DNA from: Leptospira terpstrae serovar Hualin str. LT 11-33 = ATCC 700639
GTDB taxonomy: Bacteria > Spirochaetota > Leptospiria > Leptospirales > Leptospiraceae
Direction of reading: 5' to 3'
Assembly (NCBI RefSeq): GCF_000332495.1
Contig: NZ_AOGW02000008.1
Location: forward strand, 127,001 to 191,000
DNA: 64,000 nt
Shown: piece after piece, positions 1 through 11,342 of the stretch
How positions within the stretch are numbered: the stretch's first letter is position 1
How the letters are laid out: each line of letters begins with the position of its first letter
The notes under the pieces: model-generated
Databases searched by the model: none
What the model saw: the letters and a program-made list of their open reading frames with translations, nothing else
Told to the model about the DNA's origin: nothing
Position numbers and translations under genes: made by a program

Positions 1-1
1 A

Positions 2-865
2 ATGAAAAAAGGACTATTCCTCATCATCGGTGGTCTTTTTAAAAAGGTAATCATTGCAGAAAACATTGCGCCTATCATTTCCCCAATCTTTATGGATCCG
101 TCCAAATTTGATAGTTTTTCGATATTTTTTAGTGTGCTTGCCTTCGCCATACAAGTGTACTGCGACTTTTCTGGATACACAGATATGGCCCGTGGGTCTG
201 CAAATTTACTTGGATACGAAATTCCAGAAAACTTCCAGGGACCTTTTTTCTCTCAATCGTTTCGAGAACTTTGGTCTAGATGGCATATCACTCTTTCTTC
301 TTGGTTGCGTGACTATATTTATATCCCTCTTGGGGGGAGTAAAGGATCGATCTTTCGTTCCAACCTGAACTCATTCATTACTATGTGCCTTGGGGGACTT
401 TGGCATGGCGCCAATTGGGCCTTTGTATTTTGGGGAGCTTATTTGGGGGCTTTGATTTGGATTGAAAGGTCACTCTATTTGGGACGAGGAAAAAAGAAAT
501 TCCTACCCGATACGATGCCTTTTGTGGGAATCATACGAACCATTGTGATCTTTATCGTTTTTACTTTTTCTGGTGTTTTTTTCCGAGCAGCAGCAAGAGG
601 TGAAGAATCGATGAATGTAGCCTTCGAAATCTTTAAAGGTGTTTTGACATTCCGCAATACAGGCGAATCGTTAAGTAGAGTGGATGAACTACCCACTTTC
701 ATTGCTCTCGGACTTATGTTCAACTGGTTTCAATATTCTAGCTTTGTTTACGAAAAGTTAAAACCTTATCAAAATATCCTCCTTCCCTTTCTATCAGTAG
801 TGATTTTATTATTACTCGGAATTTTTGGCGATGGTGGACAAGATTTTATCTACTTCCAGTTCTAA
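2..865 (+). CDS. MBOAT family O-acyltransferase (AlgI-like), 5' truncated by window edge
   Basis: Integral membrane O-acyltransferase that would transfer acyl groups to an extracytoplasmic glycan or similar acceptor. The visible 287 residues carry the AlgI-type core: the YCDFSGYTDMARG segment, ENF..PFFSQSFRELWSRWHITLSSW, the RDYIYIPLGG motif and the HGANWAFVFWGAYLG motif with the conserved catalytic-type His, separated by hydrophobic helices. Known AlgI-like proteins are about 460-500 residues, so the N-terminal third lies before the window, and the ATG at 2 is probably an internal Met rather than the start. The 3' end overlaps the next gene by about 35 bases, suggesting a shared operon. The acceptor substrate cannot be told from the sequence. 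Confidence 0.9.
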   Translation: MKKGLFLIIGGLFKKVIIAENIAPIISPIFMDPSKFDSFSIFFSVLAFAIQVYCDFSGYTDMARGSANLLGYEIPENFQGPFFSQSFRELWSRWHITLSSWLRDYIYIPLGGSKGSIFRSNLNSFITMCLGGLWHGANWAFVFWGAYLGALIWIERSLYLGRGKKKFLPDTMPFVGIIRTIVIFIVFTFSGVFFRAAARGEESMNVAFEIFKGVLTFRNTGESLSRVDELPTFIALGLMFNWFQYSSFVYEKLKPYQNILLPFLSVVILLLLGIFGDGGQDFIYFQF

Positions 866-1556
866 ATCCCATCTACGTAGAAGTAGATTTCAAGGAAATA
901 AGCCGGAAAGAATTTCAACAATTCTTTCCGCTTTGTTAATCCTCATGTTACTTCAATGTGCGCCCAAATTGGAATGGATTCGTTCCCTACCAATTGAAGC
1001 CATAAGAGATCAAAAAATCAAACTTGGAACCTATTCACGTCCGGCCGAAAAAAAATCCGCATTTGGCTCCAAACAATTCCAACTATATTGGAAAGAAGAA
1101 ATCCATTTACAATCCAACTCAAAATTCACCAAAACCTGGAGCGAGTGGAAAGTATACGAAGACCATTCCGAATTTCATTTTAAAGAAGGAATGGGAGACT
1201 TTGAAAAGTCTGGGGATTGGGTTTTATTTCAAACAAATTTTATCAATGAATTGGAATGTAAATCGAATCAAAACACAATACTGATTCCCCAAGGCAAAGA
1301 TTGGTTGAAACTCTTTCCTTGTTCCAGTCAGAAATCACCAAACCAGCGTTCGAGTAACCATAGATTATTGTATTATTATGATGGGAAATCACTATTCCCC
1401 TTACAATATGAATCAGGATACAACGAAGCAAACTTTGGGATTGCATGGGAGTCGGATCTTCCCTACACCAAGTCGAGTTTATTTGAAAAAGCTAGATTGA
1501 AGTATGGGAAAAAAGAATTCCAACCCCACGTGTACAACCACGTGAAGTTGGATTGA
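831..1556 (+). CDS. Putative lipoprotein, unknown function
   Basis: I do not recognise a family. The protein (about 241 residues) has a basic N-terminus (LRRSR, KPER) followed by a hydrophobic stretch ending LILMLLQC, a plausible spirochaete lipobox, so it is probably a lipoprotein. The mature part is polar and rich in Lys, Trp and aromatic residues with no repeats seen. It overlaps the end of the MBOAT gene, so the two are probably co-transcribed and may act on the same envelope modification. Start choice is uncertain: a TTG at 825 lies in the same frame, and the n-region before the hydrophobic core is unusually long (about 30 residues), so a later start is possible. Confidence 0.7.
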   Translation: MVDKILSTSSSKSHLRRSRFQGNKPERISTILSALLILMLLQCAPKLEWIRSLPIEAIRDQKIKLGTYSRPAEKKSAFGSKQFQLYWKEEIHLQSNSKFTKTWSEWKVYEDHSEFHFKEGMGDFEKSGDWVLFQTNFINELECKSNQNTILIPQGKDWLKLFPCSSQKSPNQRSSNHRLLYYYDGKSLFPLQYESGYNEANFGIAWESDLPYTKSSLFEKARLKYGKKEFQPHVYNHVKLD

Positions 1557-1612
1557 TTCGAAGAAGAATCAAAAAAGGGTAACCATCTCTAGAAAGAATC
1601 ATTACATAGTGT

Positions 1613-2053
1613 TTATCTAAAAGCCACAACTGCACAAGCACGTGCATATTCTTTATGTTCTACATTTGCTTTTTGTTCGAATTTAGTAATTCCGTGTTGG
1701 CGAAAAGCTTCACTTGCTTTTTTCGCATGTGTAGAAGCTTCGCAAAAGTTACCTGCTTTGGAATGGGCAAGGCTTGCTAGATACTGGATGGAAGCAAAAC
1801 TTTTGTGTTCACTCATTCCAATCGCTTCTCTAATTTTTATCGCCCGTGAATAATGTCCAGAAGCCAAATCAAACTCTCCCATTCCCTCTTCTTCACTAGC
1901 AAGTTTTACGAGTTCGTTCGAAATTGCGGTCAGAGTTTCTTTGTCATATTGGCTAATGAGGGAATCTAGGTCTTCGTTCATAAAAGAAGACTCTCCGGCA
2001 GAAATGGATGCCGTAAGTGCTAAAACTAGAATGGGTAGAATTGCTTTTTTCAT
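1613..2053 (-). CDS. Small exported helical (TPR-like) protein
   Basis: A 146-residue protein with a clear signal peptide (MKKAILPILVLALTASISAG). The mature part is predicted helical, with TPR-like pairs: EEEGMGEFDLASGHYSRAIKIREAI and SIQYLASLAHSKAGNFCEASTHAKKASEAF have the small/large residue spacing of tetratricopeptide helices. It is probably periplasmic and protein-binding, but the partner is unknown. The start is well supported by a GGAGGG Shine-Dalgarno sequence just upstream of the ATG. It stands alone between convergent neighbours. Confidence 0.75.
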   Translation of the reverse strand: MKKAILPILVLALTASISAGESSFMNEDLDSLISQYDKETLTAISNELVKLASEEEGMGEFDLASGHYSRAIKIREAIGMSEHKSFASIQYLASLAHSKAGNFCEASTHAKKASEAFRQHGITKFEQKANVEHKEYARACAVVAFR

Positions 2054-2205
2054 ATTCCCTCCGAACTAACTGTTCCCTTACTATGATGCAACTATCGTGC
2101 CAGGACCAAAGGGCTCCAAAACGCATAGGAAGGACAATGGGGAAAGTCAGAAGCTTGAAATGAAGACCAATTTGCTTAAATTGTACGCACAATGATGAAT
2201 TAGAA

Positions 2206-2403
2206 ATGTATTTCCTAAGAATTATAGAAAAAGGTATGGGTTATGTCGCTTATGATGGAAAAGGAGACCCGCTTACGTTTTGTGCCTCCCTTTCCTTGGA
2301 AAGTGGCTTACTAAGTAGAGCGGATGAAAAAGGAAACTTGCTTACTTCAATTCCTCATCAGAGATTTCTAACTCTCTTTGGAGAAAGTCTGTTAGGTCCA
2401 TAG
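2206..2403 (+). CDS. Possible small ORF, unknown
   Basis: A 65-codon open frame running convergent to, and overlapping by about 60 bases, the 3' end of the penicillin-binding protein gene. It fills part of an otherwise empty 288-base gap. A second in-frame ATG at 2236 follows AAAAGG at very short spacing. No signal peptide, domain or good ribosome binding site is seen. It may be a chance frame; listed because nothing else explains the gap. Confidence 0.22.
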   Translation: MYFLRIIEKGMGYVAYDGKGDPLTFCASLSLESGLLSRADEKGNLLTSIPHQRFLTLFGESLLGP

Positions 2404-4759
2404 ACCGGTAGTGGTCACGGTCCCCATCGCACTGTCTACCACCGGGAACGGCAAGGGTACGACCAGCGATAGTAATCGGCTTTAAAAATAAATTTCCTGT
2501 CAAAGGACAATTGGGTCCAGGAGAGAGGCCATTGAAAGCACAAGTAGCTCCCTTTACGACATCAGCAGGAATTTCTTCTGCTCGTCCATTGGGATAAAAT
2601 AATGGATATGGACCCTCGTTGTACCAACGAGAGTATATTTTTCCCCAAATCGGTGCTGCCACTCCAGCCGCTGTCACACCTTTTCCAAGGGAAAGTGAGG
2701 ATTTATCAAATCCCATCCAAACGATCGAAGTGTATTTCGGGTCAAAACCAGCATACCAAACATTAGTATATGAGGAAGTGGATCCCGTTTTTCCACCAGA
2801 CTCACCTTTATAATTTCCTTTATCTGCAGCGCGAAGGGCTTGGGTAGGAGTTCCCCCCATGGCAACACCGATTAACATTTGTTTAATGATATAAGCTGTG
2901 GCTTCAGGGATGATTTGGATCGATCCATTTTTTGCTTCTTCGGCAAGAGTTTCTTGAACTTCTTTTTCTTTATTGTAAACTACATTACCACTTTGGTTCA
3001 GCACATAACGAACACTAAATGGGATTACATCCTTGCCTTTGTTAGCAAGAATGGAATAACCAAGTGCCATCTCATAAGGGGTAAGTTCCGCCACACCTAG
3101 TGCCAAAGCAGGACCTGTAGGAAACCTAGCTTTGTTTGTTTTTGTCACTTTGGATGCAAAATCAATTACAGCATCGGTACCTGTTCGCATAAGCACTTGC
3201 ACCGATACGATATTTAAAGATAAAGAGAGTGCACGCGAAAGTGGAACCATCCCTCTAAAATCTCCCGATATATCCTGCGGCGAATACCCTTCCCCTTCTT
3301 CTGTGATGGTTGTGAGAGGAGCATCCATAATTCCAGTTCCAGAACCAACAGCCCTATTTTGAATGGCTGCTGCATAAACAAATGGTTTGAATGCAGATCC
3401 GGTTTGGCGGCGAGCTTGCATAGCTCGGTTGAACTGATTTTTTGGAGAGAACCTAGATCCACCGACCATGGTTTGAATGTATCCTGTTTGGTGGTCAATG
3501 GTGACAATGGCACCTTCTACGTGTAAGTTGGAAGAAAACACTAGTGATGATCTTTGAAATTCTTTGACTGCAGAACTTTCGTTTTCCGAAGGAACAAAGT
3601 CAGTTAAAAGTTCCAAAGCTGGGGCCATTTCTTTTTCTAAATGAAGACGAAATACTTGTCTATCATCCAAACTGGTTACATAAGGAACTCCCACCGGAAA
3701 AATAGATCCCAATAAATTGTATAAAGAAACAAGACCTCGGTCGGCACGACCTACATAACGGAAGTTTGCTCCAAATGCATACTTGTCTTGTTCGATAAGA
3801 CCTTTTCTAAGTTCTTCTTCTGCAATCTCTTGTTTTCTTACATCAATGGTTGTATACACCCTTAAACCACCGGTATATAAAGCCTCTTCACCAAGTTCTT
3901 TCTCTAAAATTTGGCGCACCCATTCTGTAAAATATGGAGCTCTGTTGAGTTTTGCCCCCCAAGTGGAACGAGAGGGCGATTGTGTGATGACAACAGGCCA
4001 ATACTTGTCCCAAAAATCATCATGGATTTTTTGCACTTGGTCTTTCGGGATAAATCCATTTTTTGCCATAAGGCCAAGAACCACCATATGAGCCTGTTTA
4101 GCTTCTTTTGGGTTTTTAAACGGGGAATAAGTAACGGGAGCTTTCGGAAGACGTGCAAGCATAGCTGCTTCGGCGATACTTAAATCTCTCACATCTTTTT
4201 GAAAGTAAACATTGGCTGCAGAAGAAAGTCCTGTAGTTCCATGACCTAAATAAATTAAGTTAAAATAAATTTCTAAAATTTCTTCTTTAGTATATTCTTG
4301 TTCAATCTGTAGAGTGAGTAGCGCTTCCAAAAATTTACGACCAAAGGTTTTTTTCCTTTGTTGTAAGATAGTTTTTGCTAACTGCTGGGTGAGTGTGGAT
4401 CCACCTTGGACGATACGTCCCGCAAATACGTTTTTAATGGCAGCACGTACGATTGCTAAAAAATCTATACCAAAGTGGTTAAAAAAGTTATCATCTTCAA
4501 CGGATAAAAACGCATGAATTACATGAGGAGGAATGTCGCTATATTTTAATAATTCTTGTTTGTGACGATATAGTTCAGCAAACAAAACTCCATTCGAATC
4601 ATAAAGTTTGGTAGGAGTTGTCGGTTGGTAAGATGCCAACTTTTGTAACTCTTTTCCTTTATTTACTTCAGAAAGGATATATCCAAAAAAGAATCCCCCA
4701 AGTAGGGCAATGCTAAAGAAAGTAGTGATAGTGATTCGGAGTGTTTTTTCTTTGTTCAT
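2342..4759 (-). CDS. mrcA: Class A penicillin-binding protein (PBP1A family)
   Basis: Bifunctional peptidoglycan synthase, 805 residues, anchored by one N-terminal membrane helix (about residues 10-30) with the rest in the periplasm. The glycosyltransferase (GT51) domain shows [14 protein letters not shown] with catalytic Glu88 and [12 protein letters not shown]. The transpeptidase domain has all three active-site motifs: SAFK (Ser455, Lys458), SLN (514-516) and KTG (657-659). It polymerises lipid II and cross-links peptides, and would be a beta-lactam target. Length and motif spacing are normal. The downstream neighbour on the same strand starts 288 bases away; the MBL-fold gene upstream ends only 4 bases before it, so the two are likely co-transcribed. 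Confidence 0.95.
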   Translation of the reverse strand: MNKEKTLRITITTFFSIALLGGFFFGYILSEVNKGKELQKLASYQPTTPTKLYDSNGVLFAELYRHKQELLKYSDIPPHVIHAFLSVEDDNFFNHFGIDFLAIVRAAIKNVFAGRIVQGGSTLTQQLAKTILQQRKKTFGRKFLEALLTLQIEQEYTKEEILEIYFNLIYLGHGTTGLSSAANVYFQKDVRDLSIAEAAMLARLPKAPVTYSPFKNPKEAKQAHMVVLGLMAKNGFIPKDQVQKIHDDFWDKYWPVVITQSPSRSTWGAKLNRAPYFTEWVRQILEKELGEEALYTGGLRVYTTIDVRKQEIAEEELRKGLIEQDKYAFGANFRYVGRADRGLVSLYNLLGSIFPVGVPYVTSLDDRQVFRLHLEKEMAPALELLTDFVPSENESSAVKEFQRSSLVFSSNLHVEGAIVTIDHQTGYIQTMVGGSRFSPKNQFNRAMQARRQTGSAFKPFVYAAAIQNRAVGSGTGIMDAPLTTITEEGEGYSPQDISGDFRGMVPLSRALSLSLNIVSVQVLMRTGTDAVIDFASKVTKTNKARFPTGPALALGVAELTPYEMALGYSILANKGKDVIPFSVRYVLNQSGNVVYNKEKEVQETLAEEAKNGSIQIIPEATAYIIKQMLIGVAMGGTPTQALRAADKGNYKGESGGKTGSTSSYTNVWYAGFDPKYTSIVWMGFDKSSLSLGKGVTAAGVAAPIWGKIYSRWYNEGPYPLFYPNGRAEEIPADVVKGATCAFNGLSPGPNCPLTGNLFLKPITIAGRTLAVPGGRQCDGDRDHYRSMDLTDFLQRELEISDEELK

Positions 4760-4763
4760 AATA

Positions 4764-5756
4764 TTATAGGTGGAATCGCAATCCTTCCCTTGCTAAATGA
4801 ATTTTTAATTTTTTTTCGCCTAACTGCTCTTTGTGGAGCTTGGCATCATTATAAATTTCGTAAATTTTTTCATCTGAATAACTTGGTTCGTGATGAGTTA
4901 AAACTAAGTTCTTTACTTTCCAAGAAGAGGCACAGTTCACAGACATAGTGTATGCTGTGTGGCCCCAATCAAACTTAGAAAAGGACTCGTCTAACGTGTA
5001 TTGTGTGTCAAGTATGAGTAAATCTGCTTCTGCAAAGAAAGGATAACATTCATGAATTAAATCCATATCCCCTCCCGTAAACTCGGCGTCCGTGGCAAAA
5101 ATGAAAATTTTACCGGCTCTGTTGGTAAATTTATAAGCAAAAGAACCTCCGGGATGTTTCAGAGGGTAACACTCTACCTTCATTCCCGATCCAAATTCTA
5201 AAACATCACCCGGAAAAAAAAGTTTGAAGTCTTTGGCGGAACCCGTTCCATCCAAAGCGACTGGAAAGTATTCTGGCTCTTGTTGTTTTTGGAGGCGCGA
5301 TTCCAAATCCGAATAAGGTGAATAAAAATTAAGGTAGAAGTCGGGAAAATAAATAGGTTTGAAGAAGGGAAGGCCTTGGATGTGATCCCAATGGGTATGA
5401 GTGATAAAGAAAGAAACTGTCCTTTTTAACTTCGTAGAAAAATATTCCGAGATGAGTTCGTCACCCAAATTTCGTAAGCCTGTCCCCATGTCTAAAATGT
5501 AGACTTCCCCCTCATCGTCAGTGACGGAAACACAAGTGGTGTCGGATCCTGTCACAAATTTTAGGTGGTAGGGAAGGTCTTGCCAAAATTCATCCGCCGA
5601 TACGCCAGCCCCCGTTTGCCTGTAGAGGTCCAGAATATCGATAATTTTTTTGCGGTAGTCTTGGTTTCGGAGGGGACTCGCTATGGAGCCGCGGACTCCG
5701 TAGAGTTGCACAATCACTTCCTCGATGCTAGGAAATCGACTTTCCTTGTCACTCAA
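4764..5756 (-). CDS. MBL-fold metallohydrolase (phosphodiesterase/RNase Z-like)
   Basis: Cytoplasmic metallo-beta-lactamase-fold hydrolase of 330 residues. It shows the zinc motif [10 protein letters not shown] (HxHxDH), a later [11 protein letters not shown]is, DAEFTGGD with the bridging Asp, and a C-terminal TH-HEPSYSD segment. The N-terminal [11 protein letters not shown] is typical of a PhnP/RNase Z-like group often annotated as cyclic nucleotide phosphodiesterase-like. The substrate is not known. The start is a TTG at 5756 preceded by AAGG about 9 bases upstream. It is divergent from the rhomboid gene (19 bases apart) and directly upstream of the PBP gene. Confidence 0.85.
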   Translation of the reverse strand: MSDKESRFPSIEEVIVQLYGVRGSIASPLRNQDYRKKIIDILDLYRQTGAGVSADEFWQDLPYHLKFVTGSDTTCVSVTDDEGEVYILDMGTGLRNLGDELISEYFSTKLKRTVSFFITHTHWDHIQGLPFFKPIYFPDFYLNFYSPYSDLESRLQKQQEPEYFPVALDGTGSAKDFKLFFPGDVLEFGSGMKVECYPLKHPGGSFAYKFTNRAGKIFIFATDAEFTGGDMDLIHECYPFFAEADLLILDTQYTLDESFSKFDWGHTAYTMSVNCASSWKVKNLVLTHHEPSYSDEKIYEIYNDAKLHKEQLGEKKLKIHLAREGLRFHL

Positions 5757-5775
5757 GATTTGCGACCTTGAATTT

Positions 5776-6600
5776 ATGGCCTCTCGTTACCCAGGATATG
5801 AACTCCGATTTGGACCTCCCATGGTTCCCGTTGTACGCACTCTCATGATCATCAATGCAATTCTCTTTCTTTTGCAGATGGCAACGAAACTGGCTTTCCA
5901 TTCTCCCTTAGTGGAATTGTATTTTGGGCTTACCCCAGAACTCGTTTTTCATGGCTGGGTCTGGCAACTCCTAAGTTATGCCTTTCTCCATGGAAGTTTC
6001 CTCCATATTCTTTTTAATATGCTGAGCCTTTGGATGTTTGGTTCAGAACTCGCAGAAATTTGGGGAGAACGTGCTTTTTTAAAGTTCTATCTTTTTACCG
6101 CATTTCTTGGTGGGGTTTGTACGATTCTTGCTCATTTTTTTGGCATTCCTCAGGGCCTTGTGGTGGGTGCAAGTGCCAGTATCTATGGCCTACTCGTTGC
6201 TTATGCGATGACTTGGCCGAATCGTGAACTTCTTGTATTTCTCATCTTCCCTATGCGAGCTAAATACTTTGTGATGATTGTGATGCTTATGGTTCTTTTT
6301 GCCCAAGGGGAAAAAGTTGCCCATTTTGCCCACTTAGGGGGAGCCATTGGGGGTTTCTTATTCATGAAAGTTTACACTGGCTGGAAAAATACAAAGGCAT
6401 CCGTTCCGACTTGGTCTCTTTCTCGGTATTTACAAAAACGTAGGTTTATGCGTTACCAAGAGGAAATGGCGAAAAGGGAAAATGCGAAAACGAAAGTGGA
6501 TGAACTTTTGGAAAAAATTTCCAAAAATGGAATGGAGTCCCTTTCTCGCAGCGAACGAAAATTTTTAAACGATGCATCGCAAAAATATTTCAACGAGTGA
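5776..6600 (+). CDS. Rhomboid family intramembrane serine protease
   Basis: Polytopic membrane protease that cuts transmembrane helices within the bilayer. From the ATG at 5776 the protein has 274 residues with about six hydrophobic helices. Rhomboid landmarks are present: HGSFLHILFNM (His72, His77, Asn81), GASASIYG with the nucleophile Ser133 in G-x-S, and AHLGG with the partner His186 followed by a GG..GG helix motif. A charged cytoplasmic tail of about 70 residues follows. I chose 5776 rather than an in-frame ATG at 5725 because the latter would run into the divergent MBL gene. The stop codon overlaps the GTG start of the lipoate ligase gene. Confidence 0.9.
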   Translation: MASRYPGYELRFGPPMVPVVRTLMIINAILFLLQMATKLAFHSPLVELYFGLTPELVFHGWVWQLLSYAFLHGSFLHILFNMLSLWMFGSELAEIWGERAFLKFYLFTAFLGGVCTILAHFFGIPQGLVVGASASIYGLLVAYAMTWPNRELLVFLIFPMRAKYFVMIVMLMVLFAQGEKVAHFAHLGGAIGGFLFMKVYTGWKNTKASVPTWSLSRYLQKRRFMRYQEEMAKRENAKTKVDELLEKISKNGMESLSRSERKFLNDASQKYFNE

Positions 6601-7466
6601 ATTCCAAAGTATTCTATTTCCCACAAATCCCTCCTAGGTCACCTTACTATAATTTGGCGATTGAGGAGGCATTGTCACTTCAACTGGTATCTCAAAATAT
6701 CACAGCTGGGGTTAGGCTCTGGAAAAATCCGGACTCCATTATTTTGGGACTTTCCGAAAATCCCTTTCGCAACATCAAAGAAGAAGTAGTCGGCGCTTAT
6801 GAAACGGAAGCCCGCACCATAGGATTTTCAAAAAAACCAAAACCTAATTTTTGTTATATTGCTAGACGGGCTTCGGGAGGCGGGACAGTATTTCATTCTT
6901 TAACAGGTAATATCAACTATTCGCTTTATCTAAACTTAAATGAAAGAAAGGAACTCTTTCCTGTCAAAGATTCCTATGATATTTTACTGGGAATTGTTGC
7001 CAAATCCTTAAGTAAACAAGGCATCCATTGTTCGCCAAAAGGTAAATCCGATTTAGTATTAGAAAAAAATGGAATTTTAAAAAAGATCTCGGGGAATGCA
7101 CAGTTTCGCAAACGTAATTGTATTGTCCAACATGGCACCTTGATTTTGGAAGAAAACTTAATTGAACGAGTGGCGGAAGTCCTCCACCACCCTCCCGAAG
7201 AACCAGACTACCGAAAAGAGCGAAGCCATAAGGACTTCCTTACCTCGATTCCCGATTTTTTTTCTGAAAGTATTTGGGCAAAAGATCTAGTTTCAGAAGT
7301 TTTTACTTATTTAGGGGAAAATACACCCGAAGATTTTTCAAAAATTTCCTTCTTTGGCCCGGACTTTTCTACTTTTCGGAAACTCGTCCTCCAGGAATCT
7401 GAATCTATTCGTAAGAAGAAATACCAAAATCCAGACTATACCCTCCACAGAGAAATTCCCACATGA
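6597..7466 (+). CDS. lplA: Lipoate-protein ligase family protein
   Basis: Attaches lipoate (or octanoate) to lipoyl domains of 2-oxoacid dehydrogenases and the glycine cleavage H protein. The BPL/LplA/LipB fold is shown by the N-terminal NLAIEEAL, the [11 protein letters not shown] loop and the [18 protein letters not shown] segment holding the catalytic Lys. The 289-residue length fits LplA. The start is GTG at 6597, overlapping the rhomboid stop by 4 bases, and its own stop overlaps the glyA ATG by 4 bases. Coupling to glyA makes sense: serine hydroxymethyltransferase and the lipoate-dependent glycine cleavage system share one-carbon metabolism. It could be an octanoyl or amido transferase instead. 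Confidence 0.87.
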   Translation: MNSKVFYFPQIPPRSPYYNLAIEEALSLQLVSQNITAGVRLWKNPDSIILGLSENPFRNIKEEVVGAYETEARTIGFSKKPKPNFCYIARRASGGGTVFHSLTGNINYSLYLNLNERKELFPVKDSYDILLGIVAKSLSKQGIHCSPKGKSDLVLEKNGILKKISGNAQFRKRNCIVQHGTLILEENLIERVAEVLHHPPEEPDYRKERSHKDFLTSIPDFFSESIWAKDLVSEVFTYLGENTPEDFSKISFFGPDFSTFRKLVLQESESIRKKKYQNPDYTLHREIPT

Positions 7467-8713
7467 GTTATTTAGAAAAACAAGATCCTGAAGTTTACGC
7501 TGCATTAAAAAAAGAAGACGAACGCCAAGAACATTCCCTCGAAATGATTGCGAGTGAAAACTTTGTATCACGTCCCGTACTCGAAGCCTACCATTCCACT
7601 CTCACCAATAAATATGCGGAAGGTTATCCTGGAAAACGTTACTACAACGGTTGTGAAAACGCAGACAGGGTAGAAGAACTCGCGATTGAAAGAGCCAAAA
7701 AAATGTTTGGAGCAGAATACGCAAACGTACAACCACATAGCGGGGCTCAGGCGAATATGGCTGTATTTCTTGCCACTCTCGAACCAGGAGATAGTTTTCT
7801 TGGAATGAATTTGGCACATGGCGGACACCTAACACATGGTAGTGCAGTCAACATCAGCGGAAAATATTTTAAACCAATCCCTTATGGAGTGGATGAAAAA
7901 ACAGAAACCATTAATTACGATGAAGTTGCAAAACTTGCCAAAGAACACAAACCGAAACTCATTGTTGTCGGTGCTTCTGCCTATCCAAGAACCATTGATT
8001 TTAATAAATTCAAAGAAATTGCCAACGGAATTGGTGCTAAAATCATGGCTGACATTGCGCATATCTCTGGTTTGGTGGTTGCCGGCGAACATCCCAGTCC
8101 AATTGGCGTATGTGACTTTGTAACTACAACCACTCACAAAACTTTACGGGGACCAAGGGGAGGACTTATCCTTTCCTCATCGGAACATGAAAAGATTTTA
8201 AACTCAAGAGTATTCCCTGGAATCCAAGGGGGACCACTTATGCATGTGATTGCAGCAAAAGCAGTGGCTTTTGGTGAAGCGCTCCGTCCAGATTTCAAAA
8301 CATACATCCAACAAGTGGTGAAGAATGCAAAAGTTCTTTCGGAAGTATTCCAAAAACGTGGCTTCCGAGTGGTTTCAGGTGGAACTGACAATCATATCGT
8401 TCTGTTGGATGTGTCTGTCAAAGGACTTACAGGAAAAGATGCCGCGGATGGATTAGATCATATTGGAGTGACCGTAAATAAAAACGCGATTCCTTTTGAT
8501 AAAAACCCGCCTGCAGTGGCTTCTGGAATTCGACTTGGAACTCCAGCTCTCACCACTCGTGGGTTAAAAGAAAAAGAAATCGAAGCAGTTGGAAATTTAA
8601 TTTGTGATTTCCTCGAACATTTCGGTGATGTTACTTGGGAATCCAAAGTAAAAGCAGCAGTGAAAGAAATCACTTCCGCTTTCCCTATGAAACATTTCCG
8701 ATTGGAAGACTAA
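7463..8713 (+). CDS. glyA: Serine hydroxymethyltransferase
   Basis: PLP enzyme interconverting serine plus tetrahydrofolate with glycine plus 5,10-methylene-tetrahydrofolate in the cytoplasm. The 416-residue length is normal. Visible landmarks are the N-terminal [31 protein letters not shown], the DIAHISGLV strand and the PLP lysine in [14 protein letters not shown] (Lys226). The ATG overlaps the lipoate ligase stop (ATGA). It ends 3 bases from the convergent NRDE gene. Confidence 0.97.
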   Translation: MSYLEKQDPEVYAALKKEDERQEHSLEMIASENFVSRPVLEAYHSTLTNKYAEGYPGKRYYNGCENADRVEELAIERAKKMFGAEYANVQPHSGAQANMAVFLATLEPGDSFLGMNLAHGGHLTHGSAVNISGKYFKPIPYGVDEKTETINYDEVAKLAKEHKPKLIVVGASAYPRTIDFNKFKEIANGIGAKIMADIAHISGLVVAGEHPSPIGVCDFVTTTTHKTLRGPRGGLILSSSEHEKILNSRVFPGIQGGPLMHVIAAKAVAFGEALRPDFKTYIQQVVKNAKVLSEVFQKRGFRVVSGGTDNHIVLLDVSVKGLTGKDAADGLDHIGVTVNKNAIPFDKNPPAVASGIRLGTPALTTRGLKEKEIEAVGNLICDFLEHFGDVTWESKVKAAVKEITSAFPMKHFRLED

Positions 8714-8715
8714 AC

Positions 8716-9525
8716 TTAAGATTTAGTTTCGCTAAACTCTAAAACCTCTCTCCGTTCCGTAAATTCATTCGAAAACGGATCGGAGAAAGTGCGCTCCACT
8801 ACCTCTACCGAATCCTTTCCATAAAATACCAAAGTAGATGCCCGAGTTCCATAACCGGGGACACGAATCCGAATCGAAGATAAATATCTTTCACGTTCGA
8901 GACCAATTCCTGTATCGGGAAGAAACGAATCTTCTTTTACTAAATCGGAATCTGCTAACATTTTAAAAAATTCCTGAGTCACTTGGTTTGTCCAGTTTTG
9001 AGCTTCTAGAATAGAACCAAACAACTGTTCTACGCCAGTTTTCAATTTTTCTGTTTTAGGCCAGTGGGTATTCCAATTGGCATTACTTACGGCATGAAAC
9101 CCTGGTTCTAAAATCTGGGACTGCAAAGGTTCCCCGCCAATATAACTTGCCACTTCTCCATCGAATACAAAGAGATTAAATCCTTCATAGTCGGAAGCCG
9201 TTTGTAAAACCTCCTCTCGGTATTGGAGAGAACTTAGATCTTTGGATGATTTTAAGAAATCCAAAACAAGACTTCCACGTGATTTCGGATTGGGATGGGG
9301 AGGTTTTTTAAAATTTCTTACATTCGTAAGAAAAGCAGTTTTACCGAGAGAGTTAGCACCAAGCCAAGTTCCCCCTGCTTTTAAATCCCTTCCCGCCAGG
9401 ATCTTAGGATTCGATTCCCAGATTTGGAGTGGGCCCGTGGGCCTTTCAAAAAACTCATCTCGATTGGAAACAATCACAAGTGGAAATTCAGGATGGACCC
9501 TGTACGCAATTACAACTAGGCACAT
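8716..9525 (-). CDS. NRDE/TANGO2 family protein
   Basis: A 269-residue protein of the NRDE family, named after the Asn-Arg-Asp-Glu motif seen here in VIVSNRDEFFERPT. It also has the family's AGRDLKAGGTWLGAN and FLTNVRN segments near the N-terminus and an N-terminal MCLV with Cys2, which in this family may become the first residue as in Ntn hydrolases. Eukaryotic TANGO2 is linked to Golgi organisation and haem or lipid handling; the bacterial role is unknown. It is a single gene, convergent with glyA and divergent from the DUF4254 gene. Confidence 0.87.
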   Translation of the reverse strand: MCLVVIAYRVHPEFPLVIVSNRDEFFERPTGPLQIWESNPKILAGRDLKAGGTWLGANSLGKTAFLTNVRNFKKPPHPNPKSRGSLVLDFLKSSKDLSSLQYREEVLQTASDYEGFNLFVFDGEVASYIGGEPLQSQILEPGFHAVSNANWNTHWPKTEKLKTGVEQLFGSILEAQNWTNQVTQEFFKMLADSDLVKEDSFLPDTGIGLERERYLSSIRIRVPGYGTRASTLVFYGKDSVEVVERTFSDPFSNEFTERREVLEFSETKS

Positions 9526-9629
9526 GACAATTCAAATGTCTGAAGCAGATGGCAAAAGAAAGCGAAAAACCTGGGAAATATTTGGATTGAACGCCAAAAA
9601 CCATATTAAATCATGAATTGCATTACGAT

Positions 9630-10237
<608 letters not shown>

Positions 10238-10241
<4 letters not shown>

Positions 10242-11296
10242 CAAACCTTTTAGTACTACGATTTTCGGCAATGGGGGATGTGGCTTTAATGACCCCAGCT
10301 CTCATTGCCATTGCAGCTAAATATTCAAATATTCAGCTGACAGTGGTTACAAGAGGAAACTTCGCACCGTTTTTCTATAATATTCCGAACTTGAATGTGT
10401 TAGGAATTAACTTAAAAAAATACAAAGGAATTTTGGGTCTTTGGCGTATGTATCGTGATATCGCCAAACTAGGACCATTCGGTCACGTGATTGATTTACA
10501 TGGATCAGTTCGTTCCCGATTTATTGCTTTTTTATTTCGTAGCCAAGGAGTTGCTTACTCCAAAATCATCAAAGGCCGTCGTGAAAAATTAGCGCAAACA
10601 AGACGTTATAATAAAAAATTAAATCAACTTCCCCATACAGTAGAACGTTATTTAAATGTATTTCGCAAAGCAGGTTTTGATGCCCCGATTCGCAAAGGCC
10701 CTTGGCTCAATGTGGATGGAGAATCGAAAATGTATGCAAAAGATTTCTTTAAATCAAAAGGCATTGATAAAAAAGAAGGCCAATGGTTTGGATTTGCACC
10801 TTTTGCAGGACATGCACTCAAAGAATGGAGTTTTGAAAAATGCAAACGACTCGTAGAAGTATTACTCGATGAATTCCCCGATTGCAACGTATTTCTGTTT
10901 GGTGGCAAAGACGAAGCAAAAGAATTAGATATCCTTCGCGATGGTCAAAAACGGGCTCATATTGTACAAGGTGGGAATTTAGGAATTCGGGGAGAACTCG
11001 GGATCATGGACAGGTTGGATGTGATGATTGGGATGGATAGTTCCAACGTCCACATTGCGGCACTTCTCAAAAAACCCGTGATTGGAATTTATGGAACCAC
11101 ACACCCTCTTTCTGGATTTGGTCCTTTTGCCCAAGAAGATTCGGGAGTATTACAAGTAGACTTACCATGCAGGCCTTGTTCTATTTATGGAAATACAAAA
11201 TGTTGGCGTGGGGATCATGCTTGTATGGAACTAATTGACCCACTAGACGTTGTTAGACGAATCCGACTCATCCAAAATGTAAATACACTTTGGTAA
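10238..11296 (+). CDS. Glycosyltransferase family 9 (heptosyltransferase-like)
   Basis: GT-B fold transferase of the ADP-heptose:LPS heptosyltransferase family (WaaC/WaaF/RfaF type), acting on lipid A-core at the cytoplasmic face. The N-terminal LLVLRFSAMGDVALMTPAL is the family acceptor-side loop with the conserved Asp of GDV. The C-terminal half has GFAPFAGHALKEWS, the MIGMDSSNVHIAALLKKPVIGIYGTTHP donor-site segment and a CRPCS..G cysteine cluster typical of GT9. Length 352 is normal. It is translationally coupled to the DUF4254 gene (ATGA). Confidence 0.92.
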
Positions 11297-11342
11297 TTCA
11301 ATAGACATTCTCAAATCCAACGAGAGAGAATAGGAGACTTTT

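Noticed and set aside
8709..8727. Terminator between glyA and the NRDE gene
   Set aside because: ACTAAA/TTTAGT gives only a 6-bp AT-rich stem without a proper U-tract; too weak to call.
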